DNA of 64,000 bases from FEN-299 sp963717945 (GCA_963717945.1 CAVQXT010000001.1:372001-436000); one strand, 5' to 3'; positions 50,490 through 58,240 are shown, numbered from the stretch's first letter. Notes: generated by a model not told the origin, from the sequence alone. Numbers and translations: made by a program.

Positions 50490-51569
50490 ATGTTCACCAA
50501 GATGCTCGGTCTGCTGTGTTTCGCGTGCCTGGTCCAGTGGCCCGGAGTGTCCGGTCAATCGGTTGCGGCGGGGCAGCGGGTGATAACTCAGGACGAGGCC
50601 CTCTCCGCGCTGCGCTCGAACGGGCGGAGCGCTCCGGGCGCCGACCTGGTCGTGGTTCGCACGATCGAGGCCACGCCAGACACTCGGCGCGTGGCGGAGC
50701 AAGCCGCGCGCGAAATCGAATCGCGGCACCTGACTGAACGCAGCAAGGGCTTGCTAGCCGAGTTCCTGCGGGCCGGAGGTTTCGTTGTCCTCGAGTGCGA
50801 CAGGAAGTCCGACGTAGCGACGAAGCTTCATCTAGTCACGCTGGATCAGGCGGGAGCACCCCTTGTCGAATCTGAGCGTATCGAAGGTGTAGGGAGCAGA
50901 AGAGCTGCGCAAGCGCTCATCGACAGGGGCGCGGAACTGTCGGACGTGGTGTTCGGTTCGCCGGCGCTGCCGATGGACAAGATCCTGGCGAGGTTCGGCA
51001 TCACGGGATCGGCGATGGTCGACGCCCTCGGTTTCGATGACGAGGACGCCATCTTCGGGATGCCGGAGGCCGTGAAGAAGCTCGCAACGCCAGGAGAGCT
51101 GTCGGAATTGGGCATTCTCTGTTCTGACTCGGTACTCTGGGCCATGCGGCGTGCGCTGTCACTGCCAGTCTCTGCCGCCGATGCTGCGGTGGCTCTCCGG
51201 CAGGCGGGCGATGAACTGTTCAAGCTCGGGGAGGAACGTTCAGCCTCGGGAGGGGAGCGGAAGGGTGGCGGGTCCATCGACGATCTGTGCAAGCCGGACT
51301 CGATTCACTCGCGGGATGAACTCGCTCTGCGGATCCGGCAGCTGAGGGACCTGAACTCGCTCCTGGACAATCGATCTCCGCTGCCGCTGGATTCGATGAC
51401 CTTTCGTGTCATTGCCGCGATCTCCTCGATCCCTGTAACGCTCCACGGACCGGCCAAGGATACCCGTCAGCTATACGTGGTAATGACCGCGTCGGGCCTC
51501 CTCAGCGGATGGACGCGCACCAGAAGCGGGGAGTGGGTGCTGAAGACCCTGACCATGGCCGGAGACTAG
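50490..51569 (+). CDS. Hypothetical secreted protein
   Basis: Protein of 359 residues with a signal peptide (MFTKMLGLLCFACLVQWPGV, ends VSGQ). The mature part is alpha/beta with no motif I recognise: LVVVRTIEATPDTRRVAEQA, FVVLECDRKSDVATKLHLVT, RFGITGSAMVDALGFDDEDA, a Ser/Gly/Lys-rich linker (ERSASGGERKGGG), and a C-terminal strand region (LYVVMTASGLLSGWTRTRSG). Base composition is somewhat less GC-rich than its neighbours, which may point to acquisition. It is preceded by a 20-bp tandem array and a TAGAAT that could be a -10. Confidence 0.7.
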   Translation: MFTKMLGLLCFACLVQWPGVSGQSVAAGQRVITQDEALSALRSNGRSAPGADLVVVRTIEATPDTRRVAEQAAREIESRHLTERSKGLLAEFLRAGGFVVLECDRKSDVATKLHLVTLDQAGAPLVESERIEGVGSRRAAQALIDRGAELSDVVFGSPALPMDKILARFGITGSAMVDALGFDDEDAIFGMPEAVKKLATPGELSELGILCSDSVLWAMRRALSLPVSAADAAVALRQAGDELFKLGEERSASGGERKGGGSIDDLCKPDSIHSRDELALRIRQLRDLNSLLDNRSPLPLDSMTFRVIAAISSIPVTLHGPAKDTRQLYVVMTASGLLSGWTRTRSGEWVLKTLTMAGD

Positions 51570-51611
51570 GGCCGTCGCACAACCCAGGCACTCCCCCTTC
51601 GCTCGCTGGCT

Positions 51612-51692
51612 TCAGCGGGCAGGCTTGAGCCTTGAGCCCTGAGCCCTGAGCCTTGGAACCTGAGCCATGAGCCTCGAGCCCTGAGCCTTGAC
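51612..51692. repeat. Degenerate GAGCC(C/T)T reiterations
   Basis: Words such as GAGCCTTGAGCCCTGAGCC repeat irregularly (CTTGAGCCTTGAGCCCTGAG, then AACCTGAGCCATGAGCCTCG). Similar low-complexity runs occur at 38.9 kb and 56.25 kb. The rest of the 289-bp gap to the next gene shows nothing recognisable. Confidence 0.75.
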
Positions 51693-51858
51693 AGGCCCGT
51701 CCGGCCGAGGGAGACTAGGACGCCCTGTTTTCGTGCCCCTGCCACGCGCGCCACGGCGAGTCTCCCGGAGTCATCCGCCGAACGGATCGCCGGCTTTCCT
51801 GGGCAAGCTGGCCGCCCTTGGCGCGTCCCTGGCGTCACCCGACTGACGGACCGCAGCC

Positions 51859-52761
51859 ATGTCACCTGTGACCTCCATCCGCCAAGTCCACGCCCTGGCG
51901 AAGCAGGGCAGCCCGCGCACGATCGCGGTGGCCTGCCCGCACGACGATGACGTCCTGCTGTCGCTGGACAGGGCGGCGTCGGCCGGGATGGTCCGCCCGC
52001 TGCTCTTCGGCCGGCGCGCCGTCATCGAGTCGCTGTGCTCGGCGCTCCATCTCGACGCCTTCAGGCCCGACATCGTCGAGTGCGCCGACGATGCGAGCGC
52101 CGTGGAGCTGGCGGTCCGCGCGGTGCGCGGCGGCGAGGCCCAGATGCTGATGAAGGGGCTGGTCTCGACCGGCACCTTCCTCAAGGGGATTCTCAACAAG
52201 GAGTTCGGCCTCCGGGATCGTCCGCTGTTGAGCCACGTGGCGATGTTCGAGGCCGCGGACCCCGAACGCCTCGTGATCTTCACCGACGTCGCGATGAACA
52301 TCGCGCCCGACCTCGCCCAGAAGGTGCAGATCCTCGAGAACGCCGTCGGCCTCGCGCGTCGTCTCGGGATCGAACGGCCGAAGGTGGCCGTGATTGCCGC
52401 CGTCGAGACGGTCAACGCCGAGATGCCCGCCACGCTGGACGCGGCGGCGCTCGCCAAGATGGCCGACCGCGGCCAGATCAAGGGCTGCGTGGTGGACGGG
52501 CCGCTGGGGCTCGACAACGCGCTGTCGGTCGAGGCCGCGCGCCACAAGGGGATCGTCAGCCCGGTCGCCGGGCTGGCGGACGTGCTGCTGCTGCCGGACA
52601 TCGAGGCCGGCAACGTGCTCTACAAGGCGATCGGCCTGGTGGCGAAGTGCCCGCTGGCGGCCGTCATCGTCGGGGCCAGCGCGCCGGTGGTGCTGACGTC
52701 GAGGGCCGATTCCGACGAGACCAAGTTCAACTCGATCGCGCTGGCGGCCGCGATTTCGTGA
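51859..52761 (+). CDS. ptb: Phosphate butyryltransferase/acetyltransferase family (Ptb)
   Basis: Protein of 300 residues. Motifs of the PTA/PTB family are present: RTIAVACPHDDDVLLSLDRA, AQMLMKGLVSTGTFLKGILN, LLSHVAMFEAADPERLVIFT, DVAMNIAPDLAQKVQILENA, VVDGPLGLDNALSVEAARHK, and LLPDIEAGNVLYKAIGLVAK. It swaps CoA and phosphate on short-chain acyl groups. Placed ahead of a 2-oxoacid:ferredoxin oxidoreductase, it would turn the acyl-CoA product into acyl-phosphate, which an acyl kinase could use to make ATP. No such kinase is in the window. The stop overlaps the next start by GTGA. Confidence 0.92.
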   Translation: MSPVTSIRQVHALAKQGSPRTIAVACPHDDDVLLSLDRAASAGMVRPLLFGRRAVIESLCSALHLDAFRPDIVECADDASAVELAVRAVRGGEAQMLMKGLVSTGTFLKGILNKEFGLRDRPLLSHVAMFEAADPERLVIFTDVAMNIAPDLAQKVQILENAVGLARRLGIERPKVAVIAAVETVNAEMPATLDAAALAKMADRGQIKGCVVDGPLGLDNALSVEAARHKGIVSPVAGLADVLLLPDIEAGNVLYKAIGLVAKCPLAAVIVGASAPVVLTSRADSDETKFNSIALAAAIS

Positions 52762-53483
52762 AGGCGACGCTCGACGGCGGCCCGAGGCTGACGGTCATCA
52801 GCGGCGCCTTCGGCACCGGCAAGACCGAGATCGCCATCAACCTGGCGCTCCAGTTGCGCGAGGCGGGGCACGACCCCGTCACGCTGGTCGACCTCGACAT
52901 CGTCAACCTCTACTTCCGGTCGCGGCAGAAGGCGTACGAGCTCGAGCAGAAGGGCATCCGGGTGGTGTCGAGCGTGGAGGGGATGGAGAACGCCGACCTG
53001 CCGGCGCTCTCGCCCGCGATTGCCGGCTGCTTCGACCGGAAGGACGGCCCGGTGGTCTTCGACCTCGGGGGCAGCGACCTCGGCGGGATCGTCGCGGCCT
53101 ACCTGCACCGGGGGTTCGCCAGCGAGCCGACCCGGCACTGGCTGGTCGTCAACCCCTACCGTCCGTTCAACCAGACGGCCGAGGCGACGATCGACATGGC
53201 CGAGAAGATCGTGGCGCGCTCGCGCCTGCCGATCACGGGGATGATCGCCAACCCGCACCTGATGACGGAAACGACGCCGGAGGTCATCCGCGGCGGGTTC
53301 GCGCGGGTGATGGAGATCACGCGGTACCCGCTGGTCTGCCTGGCGGTGATGGACGAGTACTACCGCGCGGGGGCGTTCGACGATCTCGGCGTGCCCGTGC
53401 TGGTGATCGGCAAGCAGATGAAACAGCCGTGGGAGCCTGGAGGTATCATGATGGCCGGAAAGAGGGGGAAGCGATGCCCATGA
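52758..53483 (+). CDS. P-loop ATPase/GTPase encoded in a 2-oxoacid oxidoreductase operon
   Basis: Protein of 241 residues from GTG 52758, overlapping ptb by 4 bases. A Walker A motif lies at the N-terminus (TVISGAFGTGKTEIAINLAL), with VTLVDLDIVNLYFRSRQKAY and VVFDLGGSDLGGIVAAYLHR as likely switch/Walker B segments, and PLVCLAVMDEYYRAG later. It resembles the CobQ/MinD-type SIMIBI class. Proteins of this kind occur next to ferredoxin oxidoreductases in anaerobes, but their role (maturation, regulation) is unknown to me. It overlaps the ferredoxin gene by 10 bases, so the operon is tightly coupled. Confidence 0.8.
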   Translation: MKATLDGGPRLTVISGAFGTGKTEIAINLALQLREAGHDPVTLVDLDIVNLYFRSRQKAYELEQKGIRVVSSVEGMENADLPALSPAIAGCFDRKDGPVVFDLGGSDLGGIVAAYLHRGFASEPTRHWLVVNPYRPFNQTAEATIDMAEKIVARSRLPITGMIANPHLMTETTPEVIRGGFARVMEITRYPLVCLAVMDEYYRAGAFDDLGVPVLVIGKQMKQPWEPGGIMMAGKRGKRCP

Positions 53484-53674
53484 TCGCAATCAACGAGGAC
53501 AGGTGCAAGGGCTGCGCGCTGTGCGTCCGCGTCTGTCCCACGCACGTGATCGAGATCGGGAAGCACCTGAACGTGAAGGGGTTCTACGCGGCGGCTTACA
53601 CCGGCGGGAAGTGCACCGGGTGCAAGGCGTGCGGATTGATCTGCCCGGATATCTGTATCGAAGTCTTCAAGTGA
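53474..53674 (+). CDS. vorD: 2x[4Fe-4S] ferredoxin, delta subunit of 2-oxoacid:ferredoxin oxidoreductase
   Basis: Protein of 66 residues from ATG 53474 with GAGGGGGAA upstream. Two cluster motifs: CKGCALCVRVCP and CTGCKACGLICPDICIEVF. This matches the separate delta subunit of four-subunit Kor/Vor enzymes. It accepts electrons from the TPP-bearing subunit and passes them to soluble ferredoxin. A 158-bp repeat-filled gap separates it from the alpha subunit gene. Confidence 0.92.
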   Translation: MPMIAINEDRCKGCALCVRVCPTHVIEIGKHLNVKGFYAAAYTGGKCTGCKACGLICPDICIEVFK

Positions 53675-53815
53675 GGCAACCCTAAAGGGTCGCCCTACAC
53701 CCGGACCATGGCATGACCGGGCGTAGGGCGGGTCTTCAGGATCGTGTGTAGGGCGGGCGGTCGTGTGTAGGGCGGGCGTTCGCGATCGTGTGTAGGGCGG
53801 GCCTTCAGGCCTGCC
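53675..53815. repeat. Hairpin repeats inside the oxidoreductase operon
   Basis: ACCCTAAAGGGT with CGCCCTAC opens the segment. Four copies of GTAGGGCGGG follow at 53723, 53748, 53767 and 53792, spaced 25, 19 and 25 bases apart and joined by CGTGTGTAGGGCGGGC-type junctions. The last carries GGGCCTTCAGGCCTGCC, a TTCA-loop hairpin. The palindrome CCCGG..CATGG..CCGGG lies between. It is in a position to modulate the stoichiometry of VorD relative to the other subunits. Confidence 0.8.
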
Positions 53816-53832
53816 GAGGGAGTCGCACTCTT

Positions 53833-54879
53833 ATGAAGGTGCTGATGAAGGGGAACGAGGCCCTCTCGGAGGCGGCCATCCGCGCCGGGGCCACGCTGTA
53901 CTTCGGCTATCCGATCACCCCGCAGAACGAAGTCGGCGAGTACATGTCCCGGCGTCTGCCGACGATCCCGGGCGGCGCGTACATCCAGGCCGAGACCGAG
54001 GTGGCGTCGATCAACATGGTCTACGGCGCCGCGTGCACGGGGCGGCGCGCGCTCACCAGCTCGTCGTCGCCCGGCATCAGCCTGATGCAGGAAGGGATTT
54101 CGTACATGGCCGGGGCCGAGCTGCCCGCGGTCGTGGTCAGCATCATGCGCGGCGGCCCGGGGCTCGGCAACATCAACCCCGAGCAGGCCGACTACTTCCA
54201 GGCCACCAAGGGCGGCGGCCACGGGAGCTACCGCATGATCGTCCTCGCGCCGGCCTCGGTGCAGGAGATGGCCGACCTCACGGTCCTGGCCTTCGACCTC
54301 GCCGACAAGTACCGGAACCCGGTCATGGTGGCCGCCGACGGCAACCTCGGCCAGATGATGGAGCCGGTCGATCTCCAGGACAGCTATCCGAACACGCACG
54401 ACCACTCGGCGTGGGCCCTCACCGGCGCGAAGGCCCGGAAGGGGCACACGATCACCTCCATCTACCTCGACGCCGACGAGATGGAGGAGTACATCCACAA
54501 GCTCTACCGGAAGTACGACGAGATCGCGCGCGTCGAGACGCGCCACGAAGAGTACCTGACCGACGACGCCGAGGTGGTGATCGTCGCCTACGGGATCGTC
54601 TCGCGCGTCGTCCGCTCGGCCGTCGAGCTGCTGCGCGAGGAAGGCATCAAGGCCGGGATGGTCCGCCCGATCACGCTGTGGCCCTATCCGACCGCGGTGC
54701 TGAGCCGGCTGGCCGCCCAGGCGAAGTTCTTCCTCACCAGCGAGATGTCGATGGGGCAGATGGTCGAGGACGTGCGGCTCGCGGTCAACGGGCAGCGGCC
54801 TGTGTATTTCTACGGCCGGTCGGGCGGCAACGTCCCGGCTCCCGCGGAGCTGGTGGCCGCCGTCAAGCAGCGGATGTAG
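53833..54879 (+). CDS. vorB: 2-oxoacid:ferredoxin oxidoreductase alpha subunit (VorB/KorA type)
   Basis: Protein of 348 residues starting MKVLMKGNEALSEAAIRAGA (GGGAG upstream). Family features: LYFGYPITPQNEVGEYMSRR, YIQAETEVASINMVYGAACT, GRRALTSSSSPGISLMQEGI, and MVRPITLWPYPTAVLSRLAA. This is the pyrimidine-binding alpha subunit of four-subunit enzymes that convert branched-chain 2-oxoacids or 2-oxoglutarate to acyl-CoA. It resembles VorB more than PorA, but the substrate is inferred from the neighbouring ptb rather than proven. Confidence 0.92.
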   Translation: MKVLMKGNEALSEAAIRAGATLYFGYPITPQNEVGEYMSRRLPTIPGGAYIQAETEVASINMVYGAACTGRRALTSSSSPGISLMQEGISYMAGAELPAVVVSIMRGGPGLGNINPEQADYFQATKGGGHGSYRMIVLAPASVQEMADLTVLAFDLADKYRNPVMVAADGNLGQMMEPVDLQDSYPNTHDHSAWALTGAKARKGHTITSIYLDADEMEEYIHKLYRKYDEIARVETRHEEYLTDDAEVVIVAYGIVSRVVRSAVELLREEGIKAGMVRPITLWPYPTAVLSRLAAQAKFFLTSEMSMGQMVEDVRLAVNGQRPVYFYGRSGGNVPAPAELVAAVKQRM

Positions 54880-54888
54880 GGGGAACCG

Positions 54889-55644
54889 ATGCAGAAGGTA
54901 TTCGAGCGGCCCAAGTCGCTCAACGACAAGCCATTTCACTACTGCCCCGGCTGCGGCCACGGGATCGTCCACCGCATGGTCGCTGAGGCCATCGACGAAC
55001 TCGGCCTGTTCGACCGGACGATCATGATCTCGCCCGTCGGGTGCTCGGTGTTCGCGTACTGGTATTTCGAGACCGACAACGTGCAGGCGGCGCACGGGCG
55101 CGCGCCGGCGGTCGGCACCGGCCTCAAGCGCGCCGACCCGAATTCGATCGTCATCTCGTACCAGGGCGACGGCGACCTGGCGTCGTCGGGCACGGCCGAG
55201 ATCATCCACGCGGCCGCCCGCGGCGAGAACTTCACCGTGGTCTTCATCAACAACGCGATCTACGGGATGACCGGCGGCCAGATGGCGCCGACGACGCTGG
55301 TGGGCCAGGCGAGCTCGACGTCGCCGTACGGCCGCGACCCGAAGTTCGCCGGCTACCCGCTCCACGTCAGCGAGATGCTCGCCACGCTGAAGGCCCCCCG
55401 CTACATCGAGCGGACCTCGCTCAACAACGTGGTGAACCTGACGCGGACCAAGCGGGCGATCAAGAAGGCGCTCGACCTGCAGAACAAGGGCGAGGGCTTC
55501 ACCTTCGTCGAGGTGCTGTCGCCCTGCCCGACCAACTGGGGCGTGGACCCGAACGAGGCCATCGACTGGATGGAGTCGAGCCTGATGCCCGAGTTCCCGC
55601 TGGGCGTGTTCCGGGACGTGAGGGCGGCGGAGGTGAAGTCATGA
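54889..55644 (+). CDS. vorA: 2-oxoacid:ferredoxin oxidoreductase beta subunit (TPP-binding, VorA/KorB type)
   Basis: Protein of 251 residues. CPGCGHGIVHRMVAEAIDEL, the thiamine-diphosphate/Mg motif QGDGDLASSGTAEIIHAAAR (GDGD) with NNAIYGMTGGQMAPTT, and the VGCSVFAYWYF segment identify it. It carries the TPP cofactor and the proximal cluster. Its gene starts 10 bases after vorB and its stop overlaps the gamma-subunit start (ATGA), so equal synthesis is expected. Confidence 0.94.
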   Translation: MQKVFERPKSLNDKPFHYCPGCGHGIVHRMVAEAIDELGLFDRTIMISPVGCSVFAYWYFETDNVQAAHGRAPAVGTGLKRADPNSIVISYQGDGDLASSGTAEIIHAAARGENFTVVFINNAIYGMTGGQMAPTTLVGQASSTSPYGRDPKFAGYPLHVSEMLATLKAPRYIERTSLNNVVNLTRTKRAIKKALDLQNKGEGFTFVEVLSPCPTNWGVDPNEAIDWMESSLMPEFPLGVFRDVRAAEVKS

Positions 55645-56186
55645 CCTACGAGATCGTGCTCGCGGGCTTCGGCGGCCAGGGCATTCTCTTCCTCGGCAAG
55701 ATGATTGCGCTCGCCGGCATGCTCGACGGCAAGGAAGTGTCCTGGATTCCCTCCTACGGTCCCGAGATGCGCGGCGGCACGGCCAACTGCTCGGTGGTCG
55801 TCTCCGACCGCCGGATCGGCACGCCGGTCGTCAACCGCCCGAACGTGCTGGTGGCGATGAACCGCCCGTCGCTCGAGAAGTTCGAGCCGAAGATGCAGGC
55901 GGGCGGGCACCTGTTCATCAACAAGACGCTCATCGAGATCCCGCACACGCGCCAGGACGTCACGGTGACCTACCTGGAGATGACGGGCATCGCCGGCGAA
56001 CTGGGGAATCCGCGGCTGGCGAACATCGTGGCGCTCGGCGGCATGGTGGGGCGCATCGGTCTGGTCGATCGCGACGCGGTCATCAAGGCGCTGAACAAGG
56101 AACTCTCGGGCAAGAAGGCGGCGCTGCTGGACCTGAACCTGAAGGCGCTCGACGCGGGCGCGCAGGCCGCGCTTCAGCCCGCGTAA
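55641..56186 (+). CDS. vorC: 2-oxoacid:ferredoxin oxidoreductase gamma subunit
   Basis: Protein of 181 residues. VLAGFGGQGILFLGKMIALA, SWIPSYGPEMRGGTANCSVV and a HLFINKTLIEIP segment are the usual gamma-subunit signatures of Por/Kor/Vor enzymes. It completes a D-B-A-C gene set after ptb and a P-loop ATPase. Degenerate repeats and a strong intrinsic terminator follow. Confidence 0.93.
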   Translation: MTYEIVLAGFGGQGILFLGKMIALAGMLDGKEVSWIPSYGPEMRGGTANCSVVVSDRRIGTPVVNRPNVLVAMNRPSLEKFEPKMQAGGHLFINKTLIEIPHTRQDVTVTYLEMTGIAGELGNPRLANIVALGGMVGRIGLVDRDAVIKALNKELSGKKAALLDLNLKALDAGAQAALQPA

Positions 56187-56242
56187 ACCGGGCGCGGGCT
56201 TCAGGGCTTAAGGCTCAGGCCTGCCCGCCATAGCCCGTAGGG

Positions 56243-56323
56243 CGAAGGCGGGGCTCAGGGCTCACGGCTCAGGGCTCACGGCTCAGGGCTCACGGCTTAC
56301 GCCTTACGGCTTACGCCTTACGA
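56243..56323. repeat. Low-complexity GGGCTCACGGCTCA / CTTACGCCTTACGG runs
   Basis: CAGGGCTCACGGCT repeats three times at a 14-base step, then GGCTTACGCCTTAC repeats. Similar degenerate words occur at 38.9 and 51.6 kb. It lies between vorC and its terminator. Confidence 0.75.
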
Positions 56324-56328
56324 CTTGC

Positions 56329-56361
56329 GGCCGCCGGCGACACGTCGCCGGCGGCCTTTTT
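56329..56361 (+). terminator. Rho-independent terminator of the vor operon
   Basis: A perfect 12-bp stem GGCCGCCGGCGA / TCGCCGGCGGCC with a CACG loop is followed by TTTTT. It is the clearest intrinsic terminator in the window, 143 bases after the vorC stop. It insulates the operon from the cassette array that starts beyond. Confidence 0.92.
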
Positions 56362-56541
56362 CAGGTCTCCCTCCCTCCCGCTTCGGCCTGCCTCCTCCGG
56401 TCAGCCAGCGAAACCCAGCGAGTGCCACTTGCCTTGGCCCTCCAGCGGGGTGACAATGCGACGTCTTGGGGGAATGAAGGGGCAGACGGGCAGTCCTTCA
56501 GGCGTTGGAACCCCGCAAGCCCGCGTTCCACCTATACGACT
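56362..56541. other. Gene-free lead-in to the cassette array
   Basis: 180 bp with no credible frame. It contains the small inverted repeat TGGAA..TTCCA around GCAAGCCC (56507-56530), immediately before a GTTAGCC core. It could be the right half of a decayed attC site or the flank of a lost attachment site. No matching RYYYAAC core is obvious to the left. Confidence 0.5.
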
Positions 56542-56560
56542 GTTAGCCTGACGAACAACC

Positions 56561-56938
56561 ATGGTGTCGCCAGAAGAGCTCCCAAGGACTCTGAGACAGC
56601 GTGCCGTGCGACTACCCGGACTGCCCGAGGGGGATGCGGCGTGGTCCCGTGACGACGCGCTCGTGGTACTTAGGACACTGGAGGGCTCAATCATCGCAGT
56701 GTTTCAAGTAGACGTGTACGTGGTGCCATTCGGGCATCATGACGTGCTGCATACTGGCCGACGGGCAACGTACAACTACAACGTGGGTGAGCGTGCCTTG
56801 GAGTTCGCCAATCGATCACGGCACCTGGCGCAAGAGTTCGTCGCCGAAGGTTCTAGCGATGAACTGTTCGTACTGATCTTCTCCGGTCAAGACGATGCCG
56901 AAGCTGGTCACGGGTCCTTCAAGATCAGGGCAGGCTAA
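56561..56938 (+). CDS. Immunity protein 40-like cassette protein
   Basis: Protein of 125 residues. The stretch GLPEGDAAWSRDDALVVLRT, then IIAVFQVDVYVVPFGHHDVL and TYNYNVGERALEFANRSRHL, resembles the Imm40 family of polymorphic-toxin immunity proteins. In that family a one-domain alpha/beta protein carries a GxDVY-like strand. No toxin gene is adjacent. The TAA stop lies inside the left attC core (GGCTAAC). Codon use is less GC-biased than in the chromosome around it. Assignment to Imm40 is by remembered pattern, so it is moderate. Confidence 0.65.
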   Translation: MVSPEELPRTLRQRAVRLPGLPEGDAAWSRDDALVVLRTLEGSIIAVFQVDVYVVPFGHHDVLHTGRRATYNYNVGERALEFANRSRHLAQEFVAEGSSDELFVLIFSGQDDAEAGHGSFKIRAG

Positions 56939-57006
56939 CAGCGACTTGCAGCCGACGGCGGCCGGCGAGATGCTCAGCCGCCGCGGCTGAGCGGCGGTCG
57001 TTAGGC
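56933..57006 (+). repeat. attC site 1
   Basis: GGCTAAC (56933-56939) and GTTAGGC (57000-57006) bound a 74-bp element. Inside, CTCAGCCG-CCG-CGGCTGAG forms a perfect stem and a CAGCCGACGGC segment faces it. The Imm40-like gene stops within the left core. Confidence 0.75.
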
Positions 57007-57084
57007 CGCCTGACCACAACCTCGACCGGAAGCCCGCGCCTCAAACGTGGGGCAGTCCCCACAAACACGGAGAGAGGTGCTCAC

Positions 57085-57561
57085 ATGTCTGAACTTGCGA
57101 AGCTGGTTGATGAAATCCAGGGGATCACTCGTGGCAATCCCTGGCACGGCCCTTCACTGGCAGAAATCGTGTCCGACATAAGTGCTGAAGAAGCCGCAGC
57201 AACACCCTTTCCGGGTGTCCACTCGATACGGGAACTTGTCCTGCACATTGCCGGATGGCAGGAAGTCTTCTTCCTTCGGCTGCAAGGCAAAATGGCGAGC
57301 GAGCCTCCGGAAGGAGATTTTCCCGAAGACCCCGCCGATTGGCATGCATCGCTGGCGAAATTCGAGGACTCCAATCGACGGCTCTTATCTGTGATTTCCG
57401 GCCTTTCGGACGCTTCTCTCGATGCAGGGGTCGCGGGTATGGATTACACCGTCGGTTTCATGCTCCATGGCCTGGTGTCCCACTGCGTCTACCATTCCGG
57501 CCAGGTTAGCCTGTTGAAGAGAATTCTCCGAAGCGGACGAGTGAGTATTCATCGTCCTTGA
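57085..57561 (+). CDS. DinB-like family protein (cassette-borne)
   Basis: Protein of 158 residues. An opening helix pair, then TPFPGVHSIRELVLHIAGWQ (H..H.aW motif of helix 2) and later MLHGLVSHCVYHSGQVSLLK with the metal-ligand histidines of the DinB/YfiT four-helix bundle. GAGGTG precedes the ATG. DinB-superfamily proteins bind a divalent metal and often transfer thiols or act in stress responses; the specific role is unknown. It is the only gene in its cassette. Confidence 0.85.
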   Translation: MSELAKLVDEIQGITRGNPWHGPSLAEIVSDISAEEAAATPFPGVHSIRELVLHIAGWQEVFFLRLQGKMASEPPEGDFPEDPADWHASLAKFEDSNRRLLSVISGLSDASLDAGVAGMDYTVGFMLHGLVSHCVYHSGQVSLLKRILRSGRVSIHRP

Positions 57562-57635
57562 GACCCTGTGCCGGTTCATCAGTCACAATGGAACAACGAC
57601 AGCACGGACCTGACGGGGCCGAGGAGCACAAGGCG

Positions 57636-57729
57636 GCCTAACATGCCATTGCAGCCGACTGTCACTCGCCCGCCAACCGGCCCTTCGGGCCCCGCGGGCT
57701 CGCGCAGCGCCTGAACGGCGGCGTTAGGC
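57636..57729 (+). repeat. attC site 2
   Basis: GCCTAAC (57636-57642) and GTTAGGC (57723-57729) bound 94 bp. A GCAGCCGACTG box follows the left core and CCTGAACGGCGGC precedes the right core. The middle contains GGCCCTTCGGGCC, a tight hairpin. Confidence 0.82.
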
Positions 57730-57810
57730 CACGGCACCCGCGCCTTCGCTCATCTAGCGCCTGATTGCACTGCACCATAGTGCATCGCTTATCGACAGGA
57801 CGCCCTTAAC

Positions 57811-58110
57811 ATGAAGCCTCCGCCTGACCTCGTCGAAAACGCGCGAGTTCTCCTCTACACACCAATCGATTCCCGCCACCAGCACACCGGAGCGACGCGG
57901 CACGTCGTCGCGGGAGAGCTCTTGGGGTCGGTCGCAGCACTCGCGATATGCCAGTATCCGGCCGAGCCGGGCGTGTACCTCTTCTACTGCTCTGCTGCCT
58001 GGGAGGCCATCACGGACACCTGGCATGAGTCAGTCGAGGACGCGCGTGCTCAGGCCGCATTCGAGTACATTGGCGTAGAGGCCACATGGTCTTCTCGCGA
58101 AGGCCTCTGA
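57811..58110 (+). CDS. Hypothetical cassette protein
   Basis: Protein of 99 residues, MKPPPDLVENARVLLYTPID onward. A central strand/helix region (YPAEPGVYLFYCSAAWEAIT, DTWHESVEDARAQAAFEYIG) resembles small uncharacterised proteins with a YLF.C...W...DT.H.SvE.A..QA..EY.G pattern. I remember that pattern from cassettes and scattered genomes, but I cannot name a family. AGGA precedes the ATG. It is the sole gene of its cassette and the function is unknown. Confidence 0.7.
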   Translation: MKPPPDLVENARVLLYTPIDSRHQHTGATRHVVAGELLGSVAALAICQYPAEPGVYLFYCSAAWEAITDTWHESVEDARAQAAFEYIGVEATWSSREGL

Positions 58111-58174
58111 GTGTCCTACGCTGACTGGACGGCATAGGCGTGGGTAACGACGAACGACAACACAAATGGCCGTG

Positions 58175-58240
58175 GCCTAACACCGGGTTCAACCGGACTC
58201 GTTCGCTGCGCTCTCTCGCCGGTTAACCCAGACGTTAGAC
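58175..58240 (+). repeat. attC site 3
   Basis: GCCTAAC (58175-58181) and GTTAGAC (58234-58240) bound 66 bp. GGGTT-C-AACCGG on the left pairs with CCGGTT-AACCC on the right, leaving one unpaired C as expected for an attC extrahelical base. The right core also holds the stop codon of hicA on the minus strand. Confidence 0.85.

Noticed and set aside
50198..50500. 20-bp array as a CRISPR
   Set aside because: Repeats are directly adjacent with no spacers and no cas genes occur in the window.
56401..56694. 97-codon minus-strand frame before the first cassette gene
   Set aside because: It overlaps the Imm40-like gene and an attC-like core, and its sequence lacks protein character.
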